Part shown: in pieces, positions 1 through 8,929 of the stretch
Position numbering within the stretch: the stretch's first letter is position 1
Layout of the letters: every line of letters starts with the position of its first letter
Assembly: GCF_024721015.1 (NCBI RefSeq)
Contig: NZ_JANAIF010000004.1
Coordinates: 1-44,518 of the forward strand
DNA length: 44,518 nt
Direction of reading: 5' to 3'
Source of the DNA: Xenorhabdus bovienii
Lineage (GTDB): Bacteria > Pseudomonadota > Gammaproteobacteria > Enterobacterales > Enterobacteriaceae
Position numbers and translations under genes: made by a program
The notes under the pieces: model-generated
The model's database searches: none
Told to the model about the DNA's origin: nothing
The model's input: only the letters and a program-made list of their open reading frames with translations

Positions 1-160
1 TTAGTTCGTCATGAATTAACTGTTTTAGTCACTCTTTAAGACTTTAAAGTTTTCGGCATCTTGCGATGCTGTCGATAATGTCTTGTGAGTGCCCACACAG
101 ATTGTCTGATTAAATTGTTAAAGAACGGTCCGACCGAAGCTGTCCTCCGGGTCGTGAGGC
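1..160 (-). ncRNA. rRNA operon leader (upstream part of pre-16S transcript)
   Basis: Read on the minus strand, this stretch is the transcribed leader of an rRNA operon. A boxA-like antitermination element (GTTCTTTAACAA, plus-strand 115-126) is followed by a conserved-looking segment ending CAATCTGTGTGGGC, as in enterobacterial rrn leaders. In E. coli, gmhB is followed by rrnH in the same orientation, which agrees with this layout. The 16S gene itself should begin just beyond the left edge and is not in the window. Confidence 0.85.
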
Positions 161-165
161 TGCGT

Positions 166-193
166 ATCTTACGCTTTCCTCGCTGAGTGTCAA
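166..193 (-). promoter_or_regulatory. rrn P2 promoter
   Basis: On the minus strand a perfect -35 TTGACA (188-193) and a -10 TAAGAT (166-171) are separated by 16 bp, with a GC-rich stretch after the -10. The site lies between the stronger P1 and the boxA element, where rrn P2 is expected. Confidence 0.75.
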
Positions 194-264
194 GCCTTTA
201 TTTCCGGGCTGTTCTCTCTTGTCATCTCGACGCGTTTGTATGTTTGTCGTGACAACGGATGCGC

Positions 265-310
265 ATTATAGGGAGCCGTCTGATTTAGGCAAGCCTTTTT
301 TGTAATTATT
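265..310 (-). promoter_or_regulatory. rrn P1 promoter with AT-rich UP element
   Basis: On the minus strand -35 TTGCCT (287-292) and -10 TATAAT (265-270) are 16 bp apart. The -10 is followed by GCGC, the GC-rich discriminator typical of stringently controlled rrn P1. AT-rich DNA just upstream of the -35 (about 293-310) looks like an UP element. It starts only some 50 bp beyond the gmhB stop codon. Confidence 0.8.
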
Positions 311-341
311 TACCCAAACGCTTATAATTTGGGCAAAAAGG

Positions 342-908
342 CTATTTTTGCCTATTTTTTATCGCATCTGGGAGATCTGCAAGGCTATTAATAACCAGAT
401 CAGCAGTCTGTTCTACTGCTTCTGTTACCGCTTTTCCAGTACGAACGAGTACTTTGGTTCCAACATTGGCTGCATTTGCTGCCAGCATGTCTTCTATTTT
501 ATCTCCCACCATATAAGAAGCTGACATATCGATGCTTAATTCTTCCTGTGCATCCAACAACATGCCTGGCTGCGGTTTGCGACAATGACAGTTCTTCTTA
601 TATGCGTCAGCACTCCCCTCGGGGTGATGCGGGCAATAATAGATGCCATCAAGATCGACACCTCGGTCTGCCAGCGACCAATCCATCCATTCTGTTAACT
701 GCAAAAATTGATCTTCTGTAAACATCTCCCGAGCAATACCGGACTGATTAGTTATCAATACCAGTGCGTAGCCCATTTTTTTCAATTCGAGCATGGCTTC
801 AATCGCGCCATCAATAAATTGAAAATTGTCTATTTCATGAACATAGCCATGATCGATGTTAACCGTGCCGTCACGATCCAAAAATACGGCGGGAATACCT
901 TGAGTCAC
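342..908 (-). CDS. gmhB: D-glycero-beta-D-manno-heptose-1,7-bisphosphate 7-phosphatase
   Basis: GmhB removes the C7 phosphate from heptose bisphosphate in the cytoplasm, a step toward the ADP-heptose used in the lipopolysaccharide inner core. The 188-residue protein is a HAD-superfamily phosphatase. Motif DRDGT holds the catalytic aspartates D11 and D13, a later VGDKIED carries the Mg-binding aspartates (near 136-140), and the Zn-binding set C92, H94, C107, C109 typical of GmhB is present. The start is GTG at 906-908, preceded by a GGAG ribosome site (plus-strand 916-919). No nearby ATG fits the family N-terminus. It is divergent from metN and runs toward the rRNA operon, as in E. coli. A weak AGGC/GCCT hairpin followed by T residues overlaps its stop codon and may be its terminator. 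Confidence 0.95.
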   Translation of the reverse strand: MTQGIPAVFLDRDGTVNIDHGYVHEIDNFQFIDGAIEAMLELKKMGYALVLITNQSGIAREMFTEDQFLQLTEWMDWSLADRGVDLDGIYYCPHHPEGSADAYKKNCHCRKPQPGMLLDAQEELSIDMSASYMVGDKIEDMLAANAANVGTKVLVRTGKAVTEAVEQTADLVINSLADLPDAIKNRQK

Positions 909-991
909 TTGATTACTCCAAGAACGTACGAAGCAGACAGTATCGCATGATTTGTTACTGAATGAGAAACCAGCATTTAATTTATTCGCAG

Positions 992-1020
992 TTGACTTAG
1001 ACGTCTAGACGCCTTAACAT
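992..1020 (+). promoter_or_regulatory. metNIQ promoter with tandem MetJ boxes
   Basis: A -35 TTGACT (992-997) and a -10 TAACAT (1015-1020) are 17 bp apart. Two adjacent 8-bp met boxes, AGACGTCT (999-1006, perfect consensus) and AGACGCCT (1007-1014), fill almost all of the spacer. MetJ bound with S-adenosylmethionine would cover the promoter, so metNIQ should be repressed when methionine is plentiful. The sites are seen directly; the regulation follows from the known E. coli MetJ regulon. Confidence 0.85.
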
Positions 1021-1087
1021 CCACATTAATTCATGACTTGTTGCAAACGTTCTCAAGTCATTCATCTTTACATCTAATAAGAAAAAA

Positions 1088-2119
1088 ATGATAAGACTGA
1101 CTCAGATAAATAAGGTATTTCAACAAGGAGCGCGCTCAATAAAAGCGCTTTCAGATATCGACTTGCATGTCCCGCTGGGGCAAATATATGGTGTTATTGG
1201 CTCTTCTGGCGCTGGAAAAAGTACCTTAATTCGTTGCGTAAACATGCTTGAACGCCCAACCTCAGGTCAGGTATTGGTTGATGGGCAGGATCTGACATCG
1301 CTTTCAGAGCGCGAACTGACGCGTGCCCGTCGTCACATCGGTATGATTTTCCAGCACTTTAATCTGCTATCTTCCAGAACTGTGTTTGACAATGTGGCAT
1401 TGCCTTTAGAATTGGACAACACACCAAAAGCCGAGATAAACGCTAGAGTCAATGAATTACTGGAATTGGTCGGTCTCTCTGATAAGCATGATGCTTATCC
1501 TGCTAATTTATCTGGTGGTCAGAAACAGCGTGTAGCTATTGCCAGAGCACTGGCAAATTCACCGAAAGTACTTTTGTGTGACGAAGCCACCAGCGCTCTG
1601 GATCCAGCAACAACGCGTTCTATTCTGGAATTATTAAAAGACATTAACCGCCGGTTAGGGTTAACGATCCTTCTGATCACTCATGAAATGGATGTTGTTA
1701 AACGCATCTGTGATCAAGTTGCAGTAATTAGTGGTGGACAATTAATCGAGCAGGATGTAGTGAGCGCAATATTTTCACATCCTAAAACACCTGTTGCTCA
1801 ACAATTTATTAAATCTACGCTGCATTTGGATATTCCTGAAGATTATCTACAAAAATTGCAGCCTGAATCAGCGCCTGATCGCTGTCCACTAGTGAAACTG
1901 GAATTCACGGGTAAATCAGTTGATGCTCCCCTAATTTCCATGGCAGTACGCCGCTTTAATATCGATATCAGCATTTTAAGTTCCCAAATGGATTACGCCG
2001 GTGGCGTGAAATTTGGCGTTATGCTGGCTGAATTAGACGGTGAAAGCAGTAGTATTGAATCAACAATTGCGTTCTTAGAAGAACACCATGTGAAAATAGA
2101 GGTTCTCGGTTATGTCTGA
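1088..2119 (+). CDS. metN: Methionine ABC transporter ATP-binding protein MetN
   Basis: MetN is the ATPase that powers uptake of L- and D-methionine at the inner membrane. The 343 residues include a Walker A motif (GSSGAGKST, 38-46), the ABC signature LSGGQ (141-145) and Walker [13 protein letters not shown] (161-172). The C-terminal part, from about residue 265, is the NIL/ACT-like domain through which methionine inhibits MetNI. It is the first gene of metNIQ, lies behind a MetJ operator, and its last codons overlap the metI start by 8 bp, which suggests translational coupling. The ribosome site (AAGAAA) is weak. Confidence 0.97.
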   Translation: MIRLTQINKVFQQGARSIKALSDIDLHVPLGQIYGVIGSSGAGKSTLIRCVNMLERPTSGQVLVDGQDLTSLSERELTRARRHIGMIFQHFNLLSSRTVFDNVALPLELDNTPKAEINARVNELLELVGLSDKHDAYPANLSGGQKQRVAIARALANSPKVLLCDEATSALDPATTRSILELLKDINRRLGLTILLITHEMDVVKRICDQVAVISGGQLIEQDVVSAIFSHPKTPVAQQFIKSTLHLDIPEDYLQKLQPESAPDRCPLVKLEFTGKSVDAPLISMAVRRFNIDISILSSQMDYAGGVKFGVMLAELDGESSSIESTIAFLEEHHVKIEVLGYV

Positions 2120-2765
2120 AGGAATGATTTTATTACTGGCTAAAGGCGTCTGGGAAACTCTGGTGATGACTTTTGTTTCTGGCTTCTTTGGTTTTGTTAT
2201 TGGTTTACCGGCAGGTGTGCTTTTATATGTTACCCGTCCAGGGCAGATTATAGAGAATGGGGCACTTTATCGCATATTATCTGCTCTGGTGAATATTACC
2301 CGCTCAATCCCGTTCATTATTTTGCTGGTATGGATGATCCCATTCACTCGACTCATTGTGGGAACATCCATCGGGTTGCAAGCGGCGATTGTTCCTTTAA
2401 CGGTCGGCGCAGCACCTTTTATTGCACGTATGGTGGAAAATGCCTTATTGGAAATTCCGTCAGGTTTAATTGAAGCGGCTCGCGCAATGGGAGCGACACC
2501 GCTTCAGATTGTCAAAAAAATTCTGTTGCCGGAAGCATTACCGGGTTTGATTAATGCCGCTACGATTACCTTAATTACTCTGGTTGGTTATTCCGCAATG
2601 GGAGGCGCTGTTGGTGCAGGCGGTCTGGGCCAGATTGGGTATCAGTATGGCTATATTGGCTACAATGCAACTGTGATGAATACCGTATTAGCGTTGCTGG
2701 TTATTCTCGTTTTCTTGATTCAATTAAGCGGTGATCATTTGGCCAAAGCGGCTAACCGTAAATAA
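2112..2765 (+). CDS. metI: Methionine ABC transporter permease MetI
   Basis: MetI is the inner-membrane permease of the methionine transporter, working as a dimer with two MetN subunits. The 217-residue protein has about five hydrophobic membrane segments. It carries the EAA coupling loop ([14 protein letters not shown], about residues 122-135) that contacts the ATPase. The start codon overlaps the end of metN. The 123-bp gap to metQ holds a short GGTG/CACC hairpin followed by TTTT (2781-2801), which could tune expression between permease and binding protein; this last point is a guess. Confidence 0.96.
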   Translation: MSEGMILLLAKGVWETLVMTFVSGFFGFVIGLPAGVLLYVTRPGQIIENGALYRILSALVNITRSIPFIILLVWMIPFTRLIVGTSIGLQAAIVPLTVGAAPFIARMVENALLEIPSGLIEAARAMGATPLQIVKKILLPEALPGLINAATITLITLVGYSAMGGAVGAGGLGQIGYQYGYIGYNATVMNTVLALLVILVFLIQLSGDHLAKAANRK

Positions 2766-2888
2766 CCTTATTTCAATTATGGTGTCTGTTACGGCACCTT
2801 TTAAGGGCTTATACCTAAAAGCCTCATGAGTAGTACGCAGTAGCCTGGTAAGACAGGTTCTAAATCAGTATTCAATAGGGGTGAAAAT

Positions 2889-3704
2889 ATGTCAGTAAAA
2901 TTGAAATCCATCGTTGCAATCAGTGCATTATTAGGAACATTAATTCTTGCAGGCTGCGGTCAGGAACCAAGAGATCCAAACCACATTAAGGTTGGAGTCA
3001 TTGTTGGGCCTGAACTTGAAGTTGCAGAAGTTGCCAAAAAAGTGGCCAAAGAGAAATATGGACTTGATGTTGAGCTGACTACGTTCAATGACTATGTTCT
3101 GCCAAATGAGTCACTGAGCAAGGGTGATATTGATGCGAATGTCTTCCAGCATAAACCTTATTTAGATCAACAAATAAAAGAACGCAACTACAAATTGGCT
3201 ATTGTTGGTAACTCTTTCATCTACCCAATAGCAGCTTATTCCAAGAAAATAAAATCTCTGGATGAATTGCAGGATGGTGCTCAAATCGCTCTACCAAACG
3301 ATCCGACCAACTTGGGCCGTTCACTGTTGTTATTGCAGAAGCAAGGTTTGATTAAACTGAAAGATGGCGTTGGTCTGTTGCCAACTATTTTGGATGTTAC
3401 TGAGAATCCAAAGCATCTGGACATCGTTCAATTAGAAGCACCACAATTACCACGTTCACTGGACGATCAGAAAATTGCCTTGGCTATCATCAATAACACC
3501 TATGCTGGCCAGATTGGTCTGACACCGGAAAAAGATGGTTTATTTGTGGAAGACAAAGATTCACCTTACGTTAATATCATCGTTAGCCGTGAAGACAATA
3601 AAGATGCGGAAAATGTTCAAAAGTTTGTTAAAGCTTATCAATCTGAGGAAGTAGAACAAGCCGCCCAGACAATTTTCAAAGGTGGTGCGCTAAAAGGCTG
3701 GTAA
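2889..3704 (+). CDS. metQ: Methionine-binding lipoprotein MetQ
   Basis: MetQ captures methionine in the periplasm and delivers it to MetNI. The 271-residue protein begins with a lipoprotein signal peptide: a hydrophobic stretch ends in the lipobox LAGC, so C23 would be acylated. The rest matches the NlpA/MetQ family, including the VGVIVGPE start of the mature domain and the region NDPTNLGRSL. A strong ribosome site (GGGGTGA) lies upstream. A rho-independent terminator after the stop ends the operon. Confidence 0.96.
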   Translation: MSVKLKSIVAISALLGTLILAGCGQEPRDPNHIKVGVIVGPELEVAEVAKKVAKEKYGLDVELTTFNDYVLPNESLSKGDIDANVFQHKPYLDQQIKERNYKLAIVGNSFIYPIAAYSKKIKSLDELQDGAQIALPNDPTNLGRSLLLLQKQGLIKLKDGVGLLPTILDVTENPKHLDIVQLEAPQLPRSLDDQKIALAIINNTYAGQIGLTPEKDGLFVEDKDSPYVNIIVSREDNKDAENVQKFVKAYQSEEVEQAAQTIFKGGALKGW

Positions 3705-3739
3705 CCTTTCATCTTCAGTCAATCAAGATTAAAATCATC

Positions 3740-3767
3740 GGGCGGGTATTATTATCCGCCCATTTTG
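3740..3767 (+). terminator. Rho-independent terminator after metQ
   Basis: GGGCGG (3740-3745) pairs with CCGCCC (3756-3761) around a 10-nt loop and is followed by ATTTTG. It ends metNIQ before rcsF. Confidence 0.75.
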
Positions 3768-3860
3768 ACTGGGGGAGCCAAACGCTTTTGATCGCAGTTT
3801 CATGCATCGACATTCACAGCCCCCCACTCACCGACCTTACCAGAATAAGGATTCAACGCG

Positions 3861-4253
3861 ATGCGTATGCTACCTATCTGTTTCATGGCGCTATTTATGG
3901 TTGGGTGTACTTCTCTGTCAACTCAGGTCGAAAAACCTACTCAGGTAGGCTCAAAGTTGAAACATCAGCCAGCCAAGAAAAGTAAAGTGTCGTCTTACAT
4001 TGAGCTATACACTAAGACAGAAGAACTGTTAGGCACTCCATTTAAAGATTTAGGCATCGTTTTCGGGGAATCCTGTCGCACTACGCAACAAGATCCTCCT
4101 GCCAGCATTGCAGTTGCACGGAAAAACATGCTGGCAAAAGCCGCATCTCTGAAAGCTAATGCAGTATTACTTCATCAATGCGCAATACTGTCTAATCACA
4201 ACTGCTACCAGGCTGCGATTTGTGAAGGCTCTGCCCTGCTTACCACTAAATAA
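3861..4253 (+). CDS. rcsF: Rcs stress-response outer-membrane lipoprotein RcsF
   Basis: RcsF senses envelope damage and triggers the Rcs phosphorelay by acting on IgaA. It also threads through BamA/porin complexes to the cell surface. The 130-residue product has a lipobox ending at C16, then a basic and proline-containing linker. Its C-terminal domain holds the four cysteines (C72, C107, C115, C121) that form two nonconsecutive disulfides in E. coli RcsF (C74-C118, C109-C124). An AAGGA ribosome site precedes the ATG. Its partner bamA is in the same window. Confidence 0.94.
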   Translation: MRMLPICFMALFMVGCTSLSTQVEKPTQVGSKLKHQPAKKSKVSSYIELYTKTEELLGTPFKDLGIVFGESCRTTQQDPPASIAVARKNMLAKAASLKANAVLLHQCAILSNHNCYQAAICEGSALLTTK

Positions 4254-4272
4254 TGATGACTAAAAAAAGCTC

Positions 4273-4980
4273 ATGGCAGATTTTCATTTTACTCAAATAG
4301 GAACCATCCATTCTCCTTATAAAGAGAAGTTTGCCATTCCCCGCCAACCGGGTTTGGTAGAAGATGGGACGGGGCAGCTAGAGTTGCTGGCTCCTTATAA
4401 CCAGATTGATGCGGTACGTGGGCTTGAACAATTCAGTCATTTATGGATTATTTTTGTTTTTCACCAAACGATGAATGGTGGCTGGAATCCATTAGTTCGC
4501 CCACCCCGTTTGGGGGGAAATGCCAAAATGGGCGTGTTTGCTACCCGCTCGACATTCCGCCCCAATCCGATTGGTATGTCGCTGGTAGAATTGAAAGGTA
4601 TTCAATGCCAGAACAATCGGGTCATTCTGGAACTCGGCAGTCTGGATTTAGTAGATGGTACACCCGTTATCGATATCAAGCCCTATCTGCCTTTCGCCGA
4701 ATCTCGCCCAGAAGCCAGAGCGGGTTTTGCACAGGAGGCGCCAGATACCGGAATGGAAGTCTCGTTCTTGCCAATAGCTGAACATCAACTGTCGTCCCAT
4801 CAGGCAAATTACCCTCATTTACAACGTTTCATCAGTCAGATATTGGCGCAGGATCCTCGCCCGGCCTATCGTAAGAAAGAACAGGAAAACCGGATATATG
4901 CAGTTCATATCTTGGATTTCAATGTTCGCTGGCAGATACGTGACGCCATGACGGAAGTGGTTTCTATTGAACACCGTTAA
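4273..4980 (+). CDS. trmO: tRNA (adenine(37)-N6)-methyltransferase TrmO
   Basis: TrmO (TsaA/YaeB) methylates N6 of the t6A37 base in threonine tRNAs that read ACY codons, using S-adenosylmethionine. The 235-residue protein has the family's N-terminal beta-barrel (start IGTIHSPY), the core motif FATRSTFRPNPIGMS and the following LDLVDGTPVIDIKPY segment, plus the C-terminal extension typical of enterobacteria. It starts 19 bp after rcsF with only a weak ribosome site, so the two may be co-transcribed. Confidence 0.93.
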   Translation: MADFHFTQIGTIHSPYKEKFAIPRQPGLVEDGTGQLELLAPYNQIDAVRGLEQFSHLWIIFVFHQTMNGGWNPLVRPPRLGGNAKMGVFATRSTFRPNPIGMSLVELKGIQCQNNRVILELGSLDLVDGTPVIDIKPYLPFAESRPEARAGFAQEAPDTGMEVSFLPIAEHQLSSHQANYPHLQRFISQILAQDPRPAYRKKEQENRIYAVHILDFNVRWQIRDAMTEVVSIEHR

Positions 4981-4988
4981 AACCCCTT

Positions 4989-5015
4989 TTGACATAGCAA
5001 ACTCGCTGGTAGACT
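4989..5015 (+). promoter_or_regulatory. Possible proS promoter
   Basis: A perfect -35 TTGACA (4989-4994) is followed by TAGACT (5010-5015), with a short 15-bp spacer. It lies about 80 bp before the proS start. The -35 is convincing; the choice of -10 is uncertain. Confidence 0.4.
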
Positions 5016-5095
5016 AGCGGTTTATCTTTATTTTCTGGGTTGGGTGGCACAATCTTGTCGCCCAGAAGCAATTTGCTGTCCAATGGAAACTTACT

Positions 5096-6817
5096 ATGCG
5101 TACTAGCCAATATCTGCTCTCTACTTTAAAAGAGACGCCTGCTGATGCGGAGGTTGTCAGTCATAAACTGATGCTTCGTGCCGGCATGACACGTAAACTC
5201 GCCTCAGGTCTGTACAACTGGATGCCTACAGGTGTCCGTGTATTAAAAAAAGTCGAAAACATTGTTCGTGAAGAGATGAATAATGCTGGGGCGATTGAAG
5301 TTTCCATGCCGGTAGTTCAACCGGCAGATTTGTGGCAGGAAAGTGGCCGTTGGGAACAATATGGCCCAGAATTACTGCGTTTTGAAGATCGGGGTGCCCG
5401 TCCTTTCGTTCTCGGGCCGACTCATGAAGAAGTCATCACCGATCTGGTTCGTAATGAAGTGACTTCATATAAACAACTTCCACTGAACCTGTTCCAGATC
5501 CAAACCAAATTCCGTGACGAAGTCCGTCCGCGTTTCGGTGTTATGCGTTCACGCGAATTCATTATGAAAGATGCTTATTCTTTCCATACCAACCAAGAGT
5601 CTCTGCAAGAGACTTACGATAAAATGTATGCTGCCTACAGCAAAATTTTTACTCGTATTGGGCTGGATTTCCGTGCTGTTCTAGCAGATACCGGTTCTAT
5701 CGGCGGGAGTGCTTCCCATGAATTTCAGGTTCTGGCTGACAGCGGTGAAGATGATATTGCCTTCTCCACAGAATCTAACTATGCGGCTAATATTGAATTG
5801 GCTGAAGCCGTTATGCCATCCCACGAGCGAGCTGTCCCATCAGAAGATATGCATTTGGTAGAGACACCCAATGCTAAAACCATTGCTGAACTGGTCGAAC
5901 AATTCAACTTGCCGATTGAGAAAACCGTCAAAACTCTGATCGTCCATGCGGCAAAAGAAAGCGGTCATCAACTGGTCGCATTGCTGGTACGTGGTGACCA
6001 TGAACTGAATGAAATCAAGGCGGGAAAACTACCATTAGTGGCAAGTCCGCTGAATTTCGCTACCGAAGAAGAAATTCGTGCCGTTGTACAGGCAGGCCCA
6101 GGTTCCTTAGGACCAGTAAACCTGCCTATGCCTGTTATCATTGACCGTAGCGTATCTGTCATGAGCGATTTTGGCGCAGGCGCAAATATTGATGATAAAC
6201 ATTATTTCGGCATTAACTGGGAACGTGACTTACCCCTGCCAGAAATCGCCGATATCCGTAATGTCGTTGAAGGTGATGCCAGCCCAGACGGTCAAGGTAC
6301 ACTGCTAATCAAACGAGGTATTGAAGTCGGTCATATCTTCCAGTTAGGCACCAAATACTCCGATGCCCTGAAAGCCACTGTGCAAAATGAAGATGGTCAC
6401 AATCAAGTTGTCTCAATGGGATGTTACGGCATTGGCGTAACCCGTATTGTTGCCGCAGCTATTGAACAGAACCACGATGATCGTGGCATTATCTGGCCAG
6501 ATGCCATTGCTCCATTCCAAGTCGCTCTTTTACCTATGAATATGCACAAATCTTATCGGGTGAAGGAAGTTGCTGAAAAATTATATGCGGACTTACGTGC
6601 CAATGGTATTGATGTGATTTTCGATGATCGCAAAGAGCGCCCAGGTGTCATGTTTGCTGATATGGAACTGATCGGTGTGCCGCATACTCTGGTTATTGGC
6701 GATCGCAATCTGGATAACGGCGAAGTTGAATACAAATACCGCCGTAATGGTGATAAGCAAATGCTGAAATTGGAAGGTATTGTTGAATATCTGAAAGGGC
6801 AAATTCAGCAGCATTAA
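5096..6817 (+). CDS. proS: Prolyl-tRNA synthetase
   Basis: ProS charges tRNA-Pro with proline in the cytoplasm. The 573 residues match the bacterial type: class II catalytic core at the N-terminus, with the conserved [13 protein letters not shown] and [21 protein letters not shown] blocks. A YbaK-like editing domain that hydrolyses Ala-tRNA-Pro is inserted at about residues 225-405. The catalytic motif resumes at [10 protein letters not shown], and an anticodon-binding domain completes the C-terminus. A GGAAA ribosome site precedes the ATG. It ends at a strong terminator shared with convergent nlpE. Confidence 0.97.
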   Translation: MRTSQYLLSTLKETPADAEVVSHKLMLRAGMTRKLASGLYNWMPTGVRVLKKVENIVREEMNNAGAIEVSMPVVQPADLWQESGRWEQYGPELLRFEDRGARPFVLGPTHEEVITDLVRNEVTSYKQLPLNLFQIQTKFRDEVRPRFGVMRSREFIMKDAYSFHTNQESLQETYDKMYAAYSKIFTRIGLDFRAVLADTGSIGGSASHEFQVLADSGEDDIAFSTESNYAANIELAEAVMPSHERAVPSEDMHLVETPNAKTIAELVEQFNLPIEKTVKTLIVHAAKESGHQLVALLVRGDHELNEIKAGKLPLVASPLNFATEEEIRAVVQAGPGSLGPVNLPMPVIIDRSVSVMSDFGAGANIDDKHYFGINWERDLPLPEIADIRNVVEGDASPDGQGTLLIKRGIEVGHIFQLGTKYSDALKATVQNEDGHNQVVSMGCYGIGVTRIVAAAIEQNHDDRGIIWPDAIAPFQVALLPMNMHKSYRVKEVAEKLYADLRANGIDVIFDDRKERPGVMFADMELIGVPHTLVIGDRNLDNGEVEYKYRRNGDKQMLKLEGIVEYLKGQIQQH

Positions 6818-6847
6818 TACTGTTTAAGCGCCGTTGTTCAAGTTCAG

Positions 6848-6882
6848 AAAAAAACCTGCGTATTCAATGCGCAGGTTTTTTT
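6848..6882. terminator. Bidirectional terminator between proS and nlpE
   Basis: CCTGCG (6855-6860) pairs with CGCAGG (6870-6875). A runs on the left and T runs on the right lengthen the stem and supply a U tract on either strand. It lies between two convergent genes and should serve both. Confidence 0.85.
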
Positions 6883-6903
6883 CTGTATGACGGCTAAGTT
6901 TTG

Positions 6904-7614
6904 TTATTTCCTGGTCTGACAAGAGGCTGACTTGTCAAAATGGATTTTGCCTGTTTGAATCAGTGCATGATCAAACATACCATCTTCCATCGAAGGCCGA
7001 AGCGAGTAGTAACCTTCGACTTCCACATAAACAGGCTCTCCCCCTTCCACACCTGTCGCACTGTAGCCACGTTCCAAATCGATATTTTCAGACGCATCAT
7101 AGAGTTTTCCGGTACGGCACTCTGTAAATGTCGCGCTGTCAGCTATATAGCTGTATTCCCCCGCCATCTTTTTTGGTGTAACTTTTCCCAATTCATAATT
7201 GAAATTTGACTGAATTGGTTCACCGTTGATATCCAGCATGACCAGATTTTCACCTTTCATCTGATAATAAGATTTCTTACTATCCTCATGCGTCAAATCT
7301 ATCTTTTTACCGTTTTTTATCCAATGACCCGTTTCGAAAAAGGTGTTTTCTTCATTTTTCGCTTCCAGATAAATTTGTCCCAATATATATGAGCCATCGC
7401 TTGAAAGCTGCAAAGTAGTCTCAATACCGGTGCAGTCCGCACAAGGTACAACGCCAGTAAACACGCTCTCAGTTGTCTGCAATTTATTCTGAAGTGCATT
7501 CTCCTGAAGCGTAGCATTATCCTGAGAGGCCACTTTGTTCTGACACCCAACCGCGGTTAACACTCCCACAGCGACCAAGGCGAGCAATATTTTTTTATTC
7601 ATCATCATTTTCAT
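6904..7614 (-). CDS. nlpE: Outer-membrane lipoprotein NlpE (CutF), surface and copper stress sensor
   Basis: NlpE activates the Cpx envelope-stress pathway when lipoprotein sorting, surface contact or redox state is disturbed. The 236-residue product starts with a lipoprotein signal ending VGC (C24). Its N-terminal barrel has the family motif VVPCADCTGIETTL with CXXC at C58 and C61. The C-terminal domain keeps the two spaced cysteines seen in E. coli NlpE. Several Met codons precede the hydrophobic stretch (residues 1, 3, 4, 5), so the exact start is uncertain by a few codons. It converges on proS. Confidence 0.9.
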   Translation of the reverse strand: MKMMMNKKILLALVAVGVLTAVGCQNKVASQDNATLQENALQNKLQTTESVFTGVVPCADCTGIETTLQLSSDGSYILGQIYLEAKNEENTFFETGHWIKNGKKIDLTHEDSKKSYYQMKGENLVMLDINGEPIQSNFNYELGKVTPKKMAGEYSYIADSATFTECRTGKLYDASENIDLERGYSATGVEGGEPVYVEVEGYYSLRPSMEDGMFDHALIQTGKIHFDKSASCQTRK

Positions 7615-7928
7615 CCAATAAATCCAGCAGATAACCTAATATTCATAACGTCCATCTCATGTAAAACATGAACTTTTCTTAATAAGATTGACATTACTGT
7701 ACCGTATCTCAAAATGCATGGGGAAAAAAATCAAATAATATGATGTAATTTCGTTGCGTAATGATAAGACTTAGATTTAATCTACTTGCTTTCCAACGCA
7801 ATTCAACAGACTTAATTCAGTAATCACGGAAAGTTTACTGTGCTATAGTCGTAGGTAGCATTTTTGCGTTTGATCTTGGTCAATCACGGGCGGCACAATA
7901 ACCGCCACTAACATAGTGGTGAGAAAAT
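7615..7928. other. Intergenic region between nlpE and rof
   Basis: This divergent 314-bp gap is AT-rich with no credible coding sequence. An extended -10 element, TGCTATAGT (7841-7849), lies about 80 bp before rof and is a good candidate for its promoter; the -35 is poor. The small gene yaeP, just before rof in E. coli, is not recognisable here. Confidence 0.5.
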
Positions 7929-8186
7929 ATGTCTATAGATACTGAATATCAACCAATTAATTGTGATGATTATGATAACCTTGAGCTAGCTTGCCAGCAC
8001 CAGCTTCATTTACACATCCAACTGCAAGGTGGTGACGTATTTGAAGGAAAAGCTAATAAGCTGATTTTAAGAAAAAAAGTCGAATATATTCTCGTAGAAT
8101 CAAATGAAGAAACCCGTGAATTAAGGTTGGATCACATCATCAGTTTCAGCAACCCAGAAATTGGTACGATTGTTATTGAGCATTGA
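7929..8186 (+). CDS. rof: Rho-binding antiterminator Rof (YaeO)
   Basis: Rof binds transcription terminator factor Rho and blocks its RNA-binding site, reducing Rho-dependent termination. The 85-residue product closely follows E. coli Rof, with the N-terminal motif YQPINCDDYDNLELACQH, a small SH3-like barrel, and the C-terminal pattern ETRELRLDHI...NPEIGTI. A GGTGAG ribosome site precedes the ATG. It is monocistronic, with an extended -10 promoter upstream and a strong terminator downstream. Confidence 0.94.
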   Translation: MSIDTEYQPINCDDYDNLELACQHQLHLHIQLQGGDVFEGKANKLILRKKVEYILVESNEETRELRLDHIISFSNPEIGTIVIEH

Positions 8187-8243
8187 GCATTGCTCGTCCT
8201 GACCGCGTTCAGAAAGCTCACATTGATACACAAAATCACACAC

Positions 8244-8275
8244 AAAGTCCTCATATAAAATGAGGGCTTTCTTTT
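8244..8275 (+). terminator. Rho-independent terminator after rof
   Basis: AAAGTCCTCAT (8244-8254) pairs with ATGAGGGCTTT (8260-8270), with one T-G wobble, around a 5-nt loop. A T-rich tail follows. Confidence 0.85.
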
Positions 8276-8389
8276 CCAAATGACTATTTTTTATCTACGT
8301 TTGGTTTTTCCAGCTATGACTCCAGCAATTCGCTCATTTATCACTGTGGTATAAATCAAATCCCATAATATATATTCAGTAAAGGATAA

Positions 8390-8431
8390 AATTTACCCTC
8401 AGTAACCTTTAATAGATACTGAGGATAAATT
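8390..8431 (-). terminator. Hairpin downstream of the VapA-like pseudogene
   Basis: AATTTA-C-CCTCAGTA (8390-8404) pairs with TACTGAGG-A-TAAATT (8417-8431), with a single mismatch. Read on the minus strand it is followed by TTTTATCC. It lies about 80 bp beyond the end of the broken VapA-like gene and would have been its terminator. Confidence 0.6.
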
Positions 8432-8509
8432 GATAGATTAAGCATGATACGTAAATCCAGAATATAAGTGTTTATGGAGACCTTTATAGGAGGTTGCGTT
8501 AATTTAAGG

Positions 8510-8929
8510 CTAAAAATGACCACTTGCTGAAAAAACTCCACTAACGGTTTCTGCTCCTACTCCTACAAAATTTCCCAAATTATTATTATCATCATCATAA
8601 AATATAATTGTTGTAGTAATTGACAATGCGTAGACCCAACATTGAGTTGTCTTAGCATCAAGACTATCCAAATCCTCATCATATATACCTCCAAATATTC
8701 CCCAATTCCCAGGCTACCCAACCCCCAGTTTTTTCCAGAAAATCCTTTGTTATAATCGTCAAGTTTTAAAACCACCGTAGAATAAAGGGCCAGAGTCTGG
8801 ATAGCTATGTTGCCTCAAGAAAAACTTCATTGTCATTAATAATAACTTTTTACATATTTTATCAATATCTTTAGAGGGCAATTTTCCATTCATGGAATCA
8901 CTAAAAACCTTAACGATATCCAGTTTCAT
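8510..8929 (-). pseudogene. VapA/VapB-family virulence-associated protein, frameshifted
   Basis: Three reading frames of the minus strand, read in order, give one protein of about 140 residues. Frame one starts at ATG 8927-8929 and gives a charged N-terminus with FSDSMNGKLPSKDIDKI. Near 8800-8814 the frame changes to GNIAIQTLALYSTVVLKLDD and then a FSGKNWGLGSLGIG run. At a C4 run (plus-strand 8700-8703) it changes again to GIFGGIYDEDLDSL. It continues to IIFYDDDNNNLGNFVGVGAE and stops at 8510-8512. The Gly-rich beta-strand pattern, the WG.GSLG motif and the FxDxxxxxLGxFxG segment resemble the C-terminal barrel of the Rhodococcus equi VapA/VapB family and its homologues in other bacteria. No signal peptide is visible. 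The family call is from motif memory; the frameshifts are seen directly. Confidence 0.6.

Noticed and set aside
8356..8541. 61-codon frame on the minus strand, MEFFQQVVIF...
   Set aside because: It begins inside the VapA-like pseudogene in another frame and crosses its terminator hairpin. Composition is simply AT-rich.
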